Assembly (NCBI GenBank): GCA_947168885.1
Contig: CAMVNQ010000001.1
Location: 310,001 to 374,000, forward strand
Direction of reading: 5' to 3'
DNA: 64,000 nucleotides
Source of the DNA: an uncultured Clostridia bacterium
GTDB taxonomy: Bacteria; Bacillota; Clostridia; Oscillospirales; Ruminococcaceae
Numbering within the stretch: position 1 is the stretch's first letter; each line of letters starts with the position of its first letter. This document shows, one piece after another, positions 51,573-59,789 of this stretch. A program made the translations under genes and the position numbers. Under the pieces are notes generated by a model. That model was given only the letters and a program-made list of their open reading frames with translations. It searched no databases and was not told the origin of the DNA.

Positions 51573-52307
51573 ATGAAAAAAGAGTTTATTGTCGCGCTCT
51601 GCGACACGCAGAAAAATGATATATCCTCCGCCGAGACTGCGGTAAGAGACTGGTTTGCCGCATCGGGGCAAGAGCACGCGCGTCTTGATGTGTTCACGGA
51701 TATACCTACTGTCAAGGAAAAACTTGCCGACGGCTTCTCCGCCGATGTATATATAATAGGTATATCTGCTCACGGTTCTGTCGGTATCGAACTCGCCCGT
51801 GTAATACGTCTCCGCCAGCCCGATGTCCCCATGATCTTTATTGCCGGCGCGCGAACATCGGCGTTTGAAGCATATGAACTCCACGCGCTCCGGTATATTC
51901 TGAAGCCTGCCGACCGTGACGAGATCTTTTCCGCACTCGATCTCGCGTACATACTTTACCGCGTTCTTCCGGCAAATACCGTAACGGTACGTCTGAACGG
52001 TGAGACAAGGAGCGTAAATGCCGACGATGTGGTCTTCGTTGAGAACAATGTTCGCATAATGCGTTATGTTCTTCGCGACGGAAGCACACTGACGGGTGCG
52101 CGCCGAAACGTCTCTTTTGAGGAGTATTTCGCGCCGCTGCTTGGCTCCGGCCGATTTGTCCAGCCGCATAAGTCGTTTATCATCAACATTCGTTATGTAC
52201 GGGCGATAAAGAGCTCAAGCGTTGTTATGACTAACGGGGTTCAGGTGCCGATCAGCCGCCGCCACCTCACAGAAGTGCAGGAGGCATACAGAAAGTACGG
52301 AATGTAA
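51573..52307 (+). CDS. LytTR-type DNA-binding regulator with a degenerate receiver
   Basis: 244 residues. The receiver (1-115) keeps the acidic start (ALCD), the T/S region and the lysine of ILKPAD, but the phospho-accepting aspartate is gone: the strand reads DVYIIGIS with Gly63 where LDI is expected. It cannot be phosphorylated in the usual way. The C-terminal LytTR domain (about 140-243) has VENNVRIMRYVLRDG, RFVQPHKSFIINIRYVRAI and VPISRRHL. No histidine kinase is nearby. It lies upstream of the pilin genes and may control them. The stretch 51231-51572 holds no gene I can support. Confidence 0.9.
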   Translation: MKKEFIVALCDTQKNDISSAETAVRDWFAASGQEHARLDVFTDIPTVKEKLADGFSADVYIIGISAHGSVGIELARVIRLRQPDVPMIFIAGARTSAFEAYELHALRYILKPADRDEIFSALDLAYILYRVLPANTVTVRLNGETRSVNADDVVFVENNVRIMRYVLRDGSTLTGARRNVSFEEYFAPLLGSGRFVQPHKSFIINIRYVRAIKSSSVVMTNGVQVPISRRHLTEVQEAYRKYGM

Positions 52308-52316
52308 CAGGATGTG

Positions 52317-52347
52317 ATGCCGCTGTCTTAACGACGGCGGCATTTTT
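52317..52347 (+). terminator. Terminator after the LytTR gene
   Basis: ATGCCGCTGTC and GACGGCGGCAT pair around five bases with one mismatch, then TTTTT. Confidence 0.88.
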
Positions 52348-52414
52348 GTGAAAACAGCTTAACAAATCGTTGTATAAGCGGCGGATACTTTATTGATTAG
52401 CGCATTATTGTACT

Positions 52415-52550
52415 ATGTAACAAATGATTTGATGAATGTGGAAAATTTATTGTTACAAGAAGCACTTCGAGGTTACAGATAAGGTTTCAATTTACGCACA
52501 AACAAAACAGTGCTTCGGGAATTGGGCCTCGTGAACACTGCTATGTAACC
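52415..52550. promoter_or_regulatory. Cluster of TGTAAC inverted motifs upstream of the pilin promoter
   Basis: TGTAACAA (52416) and TTGTTACA (52450) are perfect inverses, as are GGTTACA (52471) and TGTAACC (52544). Inside the second pair CAGTG/CACTG can also form. They may be protein sites or parts of a folded RNA. The rest of 52348-52640 is AT-rich and without a gene. Confidence 0.4.
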
Positions 52551-52640
52551 GTTTTAAATTAAAATGCATAAAAAATTATGCCCGGTTTTATTAAATGGTG
52601 ATAAAATTAGAGGTTTTCGCAAAAAAAATTAAAAAAACAC

Positions 52641-52669
52641 TTGCAATTTCTTCCGGTTTGATATATACT
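52641..52669 (+). promoter_or_regulatory. Promoter of the pilin genes
   Basis: TTGCAA, 17 bases, TATACT. The 90-base leader has a hairpin CGGAAA.GG/CC.TTTCCG and then TATAACCC/GGGGTTATA followed by an A/T tract, placed just before the ribosome site, so attenuation is possible. Confidence 0.72.
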
Positions 52670-52763
52670 GTAATTACGGAAAGGGAATTAGCCACCTTTT
52701 CCGAAACGTATATAACCCTGAGGGGTTATAAATAAAAATTTTTTTCAAAAGGAGGAAAAAACA

Positions 52764-53420
52764 ATGATAAAGTTTTTCCAGAAGCTCAAGGCTAAGAAGG
52801 GCTTTACACTCGTTGAGTTAATCGTAGTTATCGCGATCATCGGTGTATTAGCTGCAATCCTCATTCCGACAATGCTCGGATACGTTACCAACTCCAGAGT
52901 TACATCCGCTGACTCTACAGCTGCAGGTATCGAAGATACAATCGACGTATTCCTCACAGCTGCTGATACAGCTGGCTACGGTGCTCTCCAGTCCCAGACT
53001 GCTATTACCAGAATTGCTGGTGATGTAACAGGTGCTGGCGCGTGGAGCATCACAAACAGCAGTACTGGTGCATTCAAGTCTCAGCCTGGTGGAATTGGCT
53101 GGTCAGGTGCTGGTACAGGCTCTGCTAATCAGACAAAGGCTAATGTTACAAACGCTGAAGACCTCCTCGCTATCGAGCTCGGCAACAAGTTCCCGGATAT
53201 GTCGACAGGTACTTTTGTTGCTTACATCGTAGCTGGTGATTGCACTTGCGTAATGTACACAGCTGATGCTAACGCTAACGCACAGCTTTCCGATATCGAA
53301 AGTAACGTTGCTGCTAACGGTAAGTGGAGTTCTCTTACATTCTCTTGGGATAACACAACAGCAGGTGTTGACTCCACAGGTCACATCGTTGGTACATCTC
53401 CTAAGGTAAATCTTGGCTAA
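52764..53420 (+). CDS. Type IV pilin-like protein 1 (probable major pilin)
   Basis: 218 residues. Class III leader KKGFTLVELIVVIAIIGVLAAILIP with cleavage after the glycine, GFTLVE having the conserved Glu5. The rest is a Ser/Thr/Ala/Gly-rich globular head with two cysteines in GDCTCVMY. Codon use is strongly biased to preferred codons (GCT, GTT, ACA), unlike its neighbours, which suggests high expression. AAAAGGAGG precedes the ATG. Assembly ATPase, platform protein and prepilin peptidase are not in the window. A hairpin at 53471-53498 follows the gene and may limit reading into the next pilin. Confidence 0.92.
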   Translation: MIKFFQKLKAKKGFTLVELIVVIAIIGVLAAILIPTMLGYVTNSRVTSADSTAAGIEDTIDVFLTAADTAGYGALQSQTAITRIAGDVTGAGAWSITNSSTGAFKSQPGGIGWSGAGTGSANQTKANVTNAEDLLAIELGNKFPDMSTGTFVAYIVAGDCTCVMYTADANANAQLSDIESNVAANGKWSSLTFSWDNTTAGVDSTGHIVGTSPKVNLG

Positions 53421-53470
53421 TAAGATTAAAACCTTAAAGGAAGCTTTGAGCTTCTAAAAACAACCACAAG

Positions 53471-53498
53471 TTTCCCCGGTGGGTTACCGCCGGGGAAA
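53471..53498 (+). promoter_or_regulatory. Hairpin between pilin genes 1 and 2
   Basis: TTTCCCCGG pairs with CCGGGGAAA around a GC-rich loop; only a weak T stretch follows. It could end most transcripts after pilin 1 or protect its 3' end. The remaining 53421-53673 interval shows no other clear element. Confidence 0.6.
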
Positions 53499-53673
53499 TA
53501 AGTGATTTTAGGGCTTGTGAAACGATTACGAACCTTAAAATGACTTAACCGATCAGTGTTTATTATTGGGGCTCGCGGAAAACTACCCGCTGCGGCGGGA
53601 ATCGGTAAACCGAAACAATTTTTCTTTAACACCGCAGCTCCTTTTAATAAATTTTTTAAAAGGGGGAAAACAG

Positions 53674-54327
53674 ATGATCTCAAAAATCAACCGCCTTCGG
53701 GCAAAAAAGGGATTTACAATGATCGAGATGATCGTTATCGTCGCTATCATTGGAATCCTCACCTCTATCGTCGTGGCTACGATGTCCTATGACAGAAAGC
53801 CCACAGTCGGAAAAGGTCTCGCGAAGGATCTTTTCTATGTAGCACAGGATGCTATATCAAGCATCGAAGTGTCTAATCCCAAAGCCTTTGACAGCTACGG
53901 GACAGACAGAGCCGGCTTCTATGCGGCTGTTGATGCCGGTGGAAACATTACTGATATCCGTTCCATGGGAATTGGTGCGTTTGACGGCACTAAGCGTCCC
54001 GACCTTGGGTTTGGTATGACGCTTAATCCCTCTACTCCTCACGTAATAAAGCATGATGGGACTGAGGCAGACGATCACAATGCTTTTGAGAACAAGCTCG
54101 TCCACGCTATCAGCGACTACCTTATGACAAAGGACAGCATGGAGGGTGGCTACTACGTTATGTTCGATAAGAACTTCCGTGTTATTGCCGCTTACTGGAG
54201 TGATGCTCCGCACATGTTCCTCGGAGCAGGCGCACTTCAGGATGACTGCGTAATGGATACAGGTCATTACTGCTGTGCTTACCCCGCGAGATTATGTATG
54301 CCCGGTCAGTATATGTTTGGTGTGTAA
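53674..54327 (+). CDS. Type IV pilin-like protein 2
   Basis: 217 residues from the ATG at 53674, with AAAGGGGG upstream. Leader KKGFTMIEMIVIVAIIGILTSIVV, with Glu5 kept. The head domain (Lys/Asp/Gly-rich, four cysteines near the C-terminus in DDCVMDTGHYCCAYPARLCMPG) is unlike the other two pilins, so it is likely a minor pilin with a special role. Codon use is ordinary. Confidence 0.88.
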   Translation: MISKINRLRAKKGFTMIEMIVIVAIIGILTSIVVATMSYDRKPTVGKGLAKDLFYVAQDAISSIEVSNPKAFDSYGTDRAGFYAAVDAGGNITDIRSMGIGAFDGTKRPDLGFGMTLNPSTPHVIKHDGTEADDHNAFENKLVHAISDYLMTKDSMEGGYYVMFDKNFRVIAAYWSDAPHMFLGAGALQDDCVMDTGHYCCAYPARLCMPGQYMFGV

Positions 54328-54364
54328 GCTTATCGGCTCTTATTGTTAATGGTGTTGAAGAAAA

Positions 54365-54994
54365 ATGAAAAAATTGAATAAAAAGAAAGGCTTTACTCTG
54401 GTAGAGCTTATCGTCGTGATCGCAATAATAGGTGTACTTGCAGCGATTCTCATACCGACGATGCTCAACTATGTAGCCCGTTCGCATGTCAGCAATGCGA
54501 ATGCCGCAGCGGGAAAGCTGCGTGATAATATCACTTATTTCATGACACAGGCAGATGCAGAAGGTTATGGAATGTTCCTTTCCCACACTGCAATCTGCGA
54601 CGGACAGATTACGATCACGGGTGGTGTCTGGGATCTTACAATCTCGGATAACGGAGTTTTTGTCCAGCATTATGCTACCAAATGGATGGGTCATGGTCAG
54701 GGCTATCTTAACGATGGTCACGAAGCGAGCGATGTTGCCGAAGAACGGTTTATGTGTTATATGGCAAAAACGTTCCGCGAGATTGAGAACGGATATATTG
54801 AGTTCCGTCTTATTGGCGGTGTATGCAGCGCACTTTACTTCACGTCAGACCAGAACTCACAGGTAACGGAAATGCCCGGATTTAGTCCAACGGAAGCATG
54901 GGCTGTCGATACTTTCCAGTGGGACGGCAGAAACGATGGCATCACGTCGAGTGGACTTACTGTCGGAACCTCGCCTGTGTTACTTTCGACTTAA
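54365..54994 (+). CDS. Type IV pilin-like protein 3
   Basis: 209 residues. Leader KKKGFTLVELIVVIAIIGVLAAILIPTMLNYV nearly equals that of pilin 1, and the C-terminus (DTFQWDG...GITSSGLTVGTSPV) aligns with the end of pilin 1 (LTFSWDN...GVDSTGHIVGTSPK). The two are paralogues with diverged middles. Two cysteine-containing motifs occur (FMCYMAK, GGVCSALYF). The ribosome site is weak, so it is probably a minor pilin. Confidence 0.9.
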   Translation: MKKLNKKKGFTLVELIVVIAIIGVLAAILIPTMLNYVARSHVSNANAAAGKLRDNITYFMTQADAEGYGMFLSHTAICDGQITITGGVWDLTISDNGVFVQHYATKWMGHGQGYLNDGHEASDVAEERFMCYMAKTFREIENGYIEFRLIGGVCSALYFTSDQNSQVTEMPGFSPTEAWAVDTFQWDGRNDGITSSGLTVGTSPVLLST

Positions 54995-55013
54995 AAAACG
55001 AATATAGAATAAG

Positions 55014-55048
55014 AGCTTACCCTCGTTATAAGCGGTGGTAAGCTTTTT
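55014..55048 (+). terminator. Terminator after the pilin genes
   Basis: AGCTTACC pairs with GGTAAGCT across a 15-base loop and TTTTT follows. Confidence 0.8.
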
Positions 55049-55052
55049 GCTA

Positions 55053-55571
55053 TTATGAAAGAATCAGTCTTACCGCAGCAGCGCTTACAAGTGCGCAGGT
55101 AATATCGCCGATCAGTGCCGCTGCGAGTGCATATCGTGTTTTCTTCGCCTTTACCGCTGCGAAATAAACAGAAAGCGTATAGAAGGTTGTTTCACTGCTT
55201 CCGAGGATCACCGATGCAACACGTCCTGCAAAACTGTCGGGTTCGAAGTCGGCAAGTATCTGTCCGAATATTGCTATAGATCCGCTGCCCGAAAACGGAC
55301 GAAGTATCAGAAGTGTCCCGCACTCAGGAGGAAAACCGACAGCACTGAGTGCGGGAGCTATAAGTCCGGTAATTGCTTCCGAAGCTCCGGATGCACGAAA
55401 AACACCGACTGAAACCACAAGACAGAACAGCGAAGGGAAGATGTCATACACTGTACGCAGTCCTTCTTTTACCCCTTCTGTGAATTCGGCAAAGACATCG
55501 GTCTTTTTAATCAGTCCGTAGATAAGTACACCGGCTATGAGCACCGGTACCGTGAAATCCGAAAAGTTCAT
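55053..55571 (-). CDS. spmB: Spore maturation protein B
   Basis: 172 residues from the ATG at 55571, which overlaps the spmA stop (ATGA) and follows GAAAGAGGCGG. Nucleoside-recognition (Gate) domain membrane protein: VPVLIAGVLIYGLIKKTDVFAEFTEGVKEGL and the conserved RPFSGSGSIAIFGQIL and GSSETTFYTLSVYF. With SpmA it is needed for spore core dehydration in Bacillus; close relatives are also found outside sporulation. Confidence 0.94.
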   Translation of the reverse strand: MNFSDFTVPVLIAGVLIYGLIKKTDVFAEFTEGVKEGLRTVYDIFPSLFCLVVSVGVFRASGASEAITGLIAPALSAVGFPPECGTLLILRPFSGSGSIAIFGQILADFEPDSFAGRVASVILGSSETTFYTLSVYFAAVKAKKTRYALAAALIGDITCALVSAAAVRLILS

Positions 55572-56161
55572 ATCCGCCTCTTTCCTGCGCGGCGGAGTAC
55601 CGATACCGCGAGCAGAGCCGCAGTCAGCGAAGCGACAGACGTTATCCATACGCACGGAAGTATCTCCATTGGGTCAGCCGAACCGTGAGCGAGCCGCATA
55701 GCCGCTGCGGTAGTCGGAATGAGCTGTAGGCTCGCTGTGTTCATTACTGTGAGCAGTATCATATTGTCCGACGCTTTTTCAGGAGTTGTACTGTGCTCTT
55801 CCTTTTCTATCTCACGCATAGCGGCGATCCCGAATGGGGTGGATGCGTTTCCGAGTCCGAGAATATTTGCTGTGATGTTGAGGGTTATGTACTGCATGGC
55901 TGTACCGCCTTTTTTCAGACCGCGAAAAAGCCGCGAGAGCAATGGCTCGGCGGCTTTTGATATTTTTCCGGTAAGTCCCGAAGCCTGCGCTACACGCATA
56001 ACTCCGCTCCATAGAGCGATGATACCGATGAGGGTCATCGCGAGTGTTACTGCATTTCCGCATTCATCGAGGAACGCAGAGGAGAGTTCGCTCATACGAC
56101 CCGTACATGCCGCGAAAACTAACGAGAGAAGAATAAGTCCGGTCATGACCCATTTCATCAT
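55568..56161 (-). CDS. spmA: Spore maturation protein A
   Basis: 197 residues. MTLIGIIALWSGVMRVAQASGLTGKISKAAEPLLSRLF and NITANILGLGNASTPFGIAAMREI are the family signatures, as is NTASLQLIPTT. Multi-pass membrane protein that works with SpmB. Starts 54 bases after clpC and overlaps spmB by four bases; all three form one leftward operon. Confidence 0.94.
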   Translation of the reverse strand: MMKWVMTGLILLSLVFAACTGRMSELSSAFLDECGNAVTLAMTLIGIIALWSGVMRVAQASGLTGKISKAAEPLLSRLFRGLKKGGTAMQYITLNITANILGLGNASTPFGIAAMREIEKEEHSTTPEKASDNMILLTVMNTASLQLIPTTAAAMRLAHGSADPMEILPCVWITSVASLTAALLAVSVLRRAGKRRI

Positions 56162-56215
56162 ATTATCACCGCCCTGTCGTGTAAGTTACTTCAATATATG
56201 AATTTCTGCGGTGCA

Positions 56216-58579
56216 TTATACATCATTCTCATCAAAAAGCGCACATTTCTTTCCAGCGAGAATCATATCTGCAAGCGGGTCTTCGAGCTTTTCTGTAATT
56301 GTGCGTGAAAGAAATCGTGCACCGAATTTATCGCTGTGACCGAGTTTTGCGATCTTTGCGACTGCTTTATCCGTTACGGTAAGCGTGATACCTGCTTCTT
56401 TTGCACGGTAAATGAGCTCTGACACCATATTTCCACATATTCGCAGAGTATCCTGCTCTGTGAGCCGTGAGAATACCGCGACAGCATCGATGCGGTTGAT
56501 GAACTCAGGTCGGAACGCCTTGTACAATTCGCTGTTTACTATCTCGGAAGTGCAGTCCTTTTCCGGGGAAATGAACCCGAATGACCGGGTCTTTTCCTCG
56601 GCAGCTCTCGCTCCGACATTTGTCGTCATTATGATAACACAGTTCTTAAGGCTTGCTTTCACGCCGTCCGCAGAGGTGAGATGTCCGTCGTCAAGAGCCT
56701 GAAGCAGCAGGTCGGGAATATCCGGGTGCGCCTTTTCTATCTCATCGAACAGCAGGACACAGTATGGGTGGCGTCTTACCGCTTCGATGAGCCTTCCGCC
56801 GTCTTCATATCCCACATATCCTGCCGGCGAGCCGATAAGCCCTGATACACTGTGTTTTTCCATATACTCGGACATGTCGAAACGTATCAGAGCATCATCT
56901 TTCCCGAATATTTCTCGGGAAATGCTTTTCGCGAGCTCGGTTTTTCCGACTCCGGTAGGTCCTGCGAAAATGAAGCTTCCGATAGGACGGTCGCTCCGCG
57001 ATATACCGACGGAGCCGCGCTTTATTGCTGCGCAGACTGTGTGAACAGCATCGTCCTGTCCGATTATGTGTGCTTTCAATCTGTCCTCAAGCGTCAGCGC
57101 AAGCTCCGTTCTGTCCGTATGCAGTCCGGAAACCGGTATCCCCGTAAGCCTGCTCACCGCCGCAGCAATATCGTCGGGCGTTATGACAGGACGCGTTTTG
57201 TCGGCAGCCGTATCAAGCTTTTCTGCTTTTGCGGCAAGAGCTTTTTCTTTGTCGTGTATATCGGCGGCAAGTGCAAAATCCTGCGCAATTACAGCCTTCT
57301 CCTTTTCTGCGGCGAGTTCCTGGAGCTCGTGCTGAATATCGGCTTTTTCTTTGAGTTCCGGAGTCCCGTTCATTCGCGCTGTTGTACAGCTCTCGTCTAT
57401 CAGGTCTATCGCTTTATCCGGAAGCCGCCTGTCCTCGATATACCGGACGGAAAGGCGTACTGCCGCATCGAGTGTTTCGTCGGGAAGCGTTACATTATGA
57501 TGTTCCTCATATTTCCCGCGTATCCCGCGAAGTATTCCGAAAGCGGCACTCTCGTCCGGCTCCTCGATATAAATAGGCCGGAAACGTCGTGAGAGCGCCG
57601 GATCCTTTTCGATGGTCCTGCGGTATTCATCTGCGGTCGTAGCACCGATAATGCGTATCTCCCCGCGCGAAAGTGCAGGTTTTAGAATGTTTGCGGCATC
57701 TATAGCGCCTTCTGCGGCACCGGCACCGGAAATAGTGTGGATCTCGTCGATGAACAGGACAGTATTCTCAGACGACTTCACCTCTTCAATAACGGCTCTC
57801 AGCCGTTCCTCAAAATCACCGCGGTATTTTGCGCCCGCGACGAGGGACGCAGTGTCGAGACTTATGATGCGTATATTTTTGATTTCCTCTGGTGCGTTTC
57901 CGGATACTGCCATAAGCGCGATACCTTCGGCAACTGCGGTCTTGCCAACTCCGCTTTCTCCTATAAGGCACGGGTTGTTCTTCCTTCGGCGGATAAGTAC
58001 CCGAAGCGCTGCGGCGATCTCTTGGTCACGGGCTATGACGGGGTCGAGCTTCCCGCTGCGGGCGAGTGCTGTCAGGTCGCGGCCGAACCGGTCAAGCACG
58101 GTGGTCCGGTATTCACGGTCAGGTGCGTTTGCGGTCTCGCAGTTTCTCGGCGCACCGCAGCATTCGCGGATTATCTGCTTTGTGTCGGCACCGAGCTCTT
58201 TCAGAATAGTCGCACCGCAGCAGGTCTCGTCCCTTATGACAGACACAAGGATATGCTCTGTCCCGACAAGTATTTTTCCTTCGTCGCGTGCGTCCCTGAG
58301 AGCGTTTTCGAGTATCTTTCTGCTCCGTGGTGTAATATCTGCGGATGTGAGCTTTGTAGCGACGCCCTTTCCCATGATGAGCTCTGTTCTGCGCATGATC
58401 TCCTTGCCGGTAATTCCGTATTTGTTCAGTGCTGTACAGGCAGCGCTGTTTTCTTCGCTCAAAAGGCCGTAAAGTATATGTTCGCTTCCGATGTAGGTAT
58501 GACCCATTTCCATAGCCGCGTCAGCACCTTTGTTTAATGCGGAATTGGCTTTTTCCGTAAATCCCTTGAATTCTATCAT
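56216..58579 (-). CDS. clpC: ClpC-type AAA+ chaperone-protease ATPase
   Basis: 787 residues. Two N-terminal Clp repeats (GFTEKANSALNKGADAAMEMGHTYIGSEHIL), first AAA+ with Walker A GESGVGKT (near 210), a UVR motif in the middle region (DFALAADIHDKEKAL), second AAA+ with Walker A GPTGVGKT (near 535), and a C-terminal D2-small domain. The UVR motif and layout mean ClpC rather than ClpB. It feeds proteins to ClpP. It is not within the usual ctsR-mcsA-mcsB operon but with spmA and spmB, which is unusual. Confidence 0.92.
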   Translation of the reverse strand: MIEFKGFTEKANSALNKGADAAMEMGHTYIGSEHILYGLLSEENSAACTALNKYGITGKEIMRRTELIMGKGVATKLTSADITPRSRKILENALRDARDEGKILVGTEHILVSVIRDETCCGATILKELGADTKQIIRECCGAPRNCETANAPDREYRTTVLDRFGRDLTALARSGKLDPVIARDQEIAAALRVLIRRRKNNPCLIGESGVGKTAVAEGIALMAVSGNAPEEIKNIRIISLDTASLVAGAKYRGDFEERLRAVIEEVKSSENTVLFIDEIHTISGAGAAEGAIDAANILKPALSRGEIRIIGATTADEYRRTIEKDPALSRRFRPIYIEEPDESAAFGILRGIRGKYEEHHNVTLPDETLDAAVRLSVRYIEDRRLPDKAIDLIDESCTTARMNGTPELKEKADIQHELQELAAEKEKAVIAQDFALAADIHDKEKALAAKAEKLDTAADKTRPVITPDDIAAAVSRLTGIPVSGLHTDRTELALTLEDRLKAHIIGQDDAVHTVCAAIKRGSVGISRSDRPIGSFIFAGPTGVGKTELAKSISREIFGKDDALIRFDMSEYMEKHSVSGLIGSPAGYVGYEDGGRLIEAVRRHPYCVLLFDEIEKAHPDIPDLLLQALDDGHLTSADGVKASLKNCVIIMTTNVGARAAEEKTRSFGFISPEKDCTSEIVNSELYKAFRPEFINRIDAVAVFSRLTEQDTLRICGNMVSELIYRAKEAGITLTVTDKAVAKIAKLGHSDKFGARFLSRTITEKLEDPLADMILAGKKCALFDENDV

Positions 58580-58692
58580 GATGTCTCCTCCGTACAGTCA
58601 TAAGATACCGCTGCATTTTCTCATCATTCCCCGGCAGGGTAGGATGTCATAAAAACTGATTGTCCGTGTAAATATATTTTTCGCCGACAGGT

Positions 58693-58720
58693 AACATTTT
58701 TCGCGGACGCTCATATATTA
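58693..58720 (+). promoter_or_regulatory. Possible sporulation-type promoter of the cysteine-rich gene
   Basis: AACA and, 15 bases later, CATATATTA resemble the SigK pattern (mACm, 16, CATAnnnTA). No good SigA promoter is seen here. Tentative. Confidence 0.35.
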
Positions 58721-58724
58721 TATT

Positions 58725-58738
58725 ATGAAACGTTTCAT
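58725..58738. promoter_or_regulatory. Palindromic operator-like site
   Basis: ATGAAACGTTTCAT is a perfect 14-bp palindrome of the LacI/CcpA type, just upstream of the ribosome site of the cysteine-rich gene. Confidence 0.5.
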
Positions 58739-58766
58739 AAAACATTAATCAACGGAGGAACATATT

Positions 58767-58922
58767 ATGTGCGGAAATAACAACTGTTCGCTCATCATCA
58801 TCATCCTGCTCATTCTCTGCTGCTGCGGCAACGGCGGCGGTATCATCGGCGGATGCGGCTGCAACAACAATTGCGGCTGTGACAACAACTGCGGCGGCTG
58901 CGGAAACAACAACTGCTGCTGA
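58767..58922 (+). CDS. Chorion-class high-cysteine mini-protein
   Basis: 51 residues: a start MCGNNNCS, a hydrophobic stretch of nine Ile/Leu residues, then a triple cysteine and a Gly/Asn/Cys-rich tail with CGC, CGGC and a final CC. GGAGG lies eight bases before the ATG. Proteins of this make-up are annotated in Firmicutes as chorion class high-cysteine HCB proteins; their function is unknown. The cysteine-rich, membrane-active design and the possible SigK promoter suggest a spore surface or metal-binding role. Confidence 0.8.
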   Translation: MCGNNNCSLIIIILLILCCCGNGGGIIGGCGCNNNCGCDNNCGGCGNNNCC

Positions 58923-58925
58923 ACA

Positions 58926-58954
58926 AAAAAGGAGGCATAACGCCTCCTTTTTGT
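58926..58954 (+). terminator. Terminator after the cysteine-rich gene
   Basis: AAAAAGGAGGC pairs with GCCTCCTTTTT around five bases. Confidence 0.92.
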
Positions 58955-58980
58955 TTTATGGATCTGTTTACGGTTCCGGA

Positions 58981-59021
58981 AAACAAAAAACGGCAGACCC
59001 GAAAGTTGATCGGATCTGCCG
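58981..59021 (-). terminator. Terminator at the end of the prophage lysis genes
   Basis: Leftward, CGGCAGATCCGA pairs with TCGGGTCTGCCG (one wobble) and TTTTTTGTTT follows. Confidence 0.9.
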
Positions 59022-59036
59022 CCCTGAAAGTTTCGT

Positions 59037-59789
59037 TTACTGTATCTTAGCAATATCGCCGGTGTTGACCCAGCTGAAAAGCTCCTTTATAAGAACCCTT
59101 CCGTCAAGTATCCCCGCCACGGTAAAGGGGTGTTTTCTGCCCTTTATCGATTCGGGTACAGCGATATTTGTGCCGGAGTAGTTACCTGCTGTTGTTTTGA
59201 TATAGACCTTGTCGCCTGTTCTGAACCTCGGCTTTGCGGAAGTCTTTTTCTTCGGGTACTCAATGTACGGGCATTCGAACCAGTACTCCCAGAGCCCGTC
59301 GAGTTTACGCTTCACGACACCGTCCCCGCGTGGGCCGAGCGTGCTCTCTATTGTTTCACCGCTTCCGATGTATATACCGACGTGAGGGTGAGACTTACAG
59401 TACACGACGAGTCCCGGTATGTCCGGCATATCATTTATGCTGCCCTTGACTCTTGCGGTGCTGAACATATATCCCGCATTCACGTCAGGAAATCCTGCCG
59501 AACCGTACTTCGGCGAACCTGTGCCGCCGTCGGGCTTTCCGCTCCAGTAGTACGATTTTATAAGTCCCACGCAGTCAACTCCGTAGTATCCTTTTCCGAA
59601 AAGCTGCCTTAGCTCATTCCAGCGCGGCTCGGAGTATCCCGTACCGTTCCGGTTTCCATATATCTTCCGAAGCATCTCGAATTGCTGTTCAACTGGGCGG
59701 AGTATCCCGCCCCACATATACGTTGTATTCAGCGAAAGAGCTTTTTCGGCGTGCTTTACAAGTCCTGCATTAGTGTAAACGCCCATCAT
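59037..59789 (-). CDS. Prophage endolysin, NlpC/P60-type cysteine peptidase
   Basis: 250 residues. Catalytic Cys73 in YYGVDCVGLIKSYYW and His136 in HPHVGIYIGSG, in the order of NlpC/P60 (CHAP-like) peptidases; the segment PDIPGLVVYCKSHPHVGIYIG is typical of clostridial phage lysins. The C-terminal 70 residues (FRTGDKVYIKTTAGNYSGTNI...) look like an SH3-type wall-binding domain. No signal peptide; release needs the holin encoded just upstream, whose stop overlaps this start. Confidence 0.88.
   Translation of the reverse strand: MMGVYTNAGLVKHAEKALSLNTTYMWGGILRPVEQQFEMLRKIYGNRNGTGYSEPRWNELRQLFGKGYYGVDCVGLIKSYYWSGKPDGGTGSPKYGSAGFPDVNAGYMFSTARVKGSINDMPDIPGLVVYCKSHPHVGIYIGSGETIESTLGPRGDGVVKRKLDGLWEYWFECPYIEYPKKKTSAKPRFRTGDKVYIKTTAGNYSGTNIAVPESIKGRKHPFTVAGILDGRVLIKELFSWVNTGDIAKIQ

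Noticed and set aside
52466-52557. Cyclic di-GMP riboswitch before the pilins
   Set aside because: Considered because of pilins and an HD-GYP gene, but neither class I nor class II core sequence is present and the element lies upstream of the pilin promoter.
58745-59053. 102-codon leftward frame over the cysteine-rich gene
   Set aside because: Gln/Pro/Leu repeats come from reading the Cys/Gly/Asn codons backwards; it also crosses two terminators.
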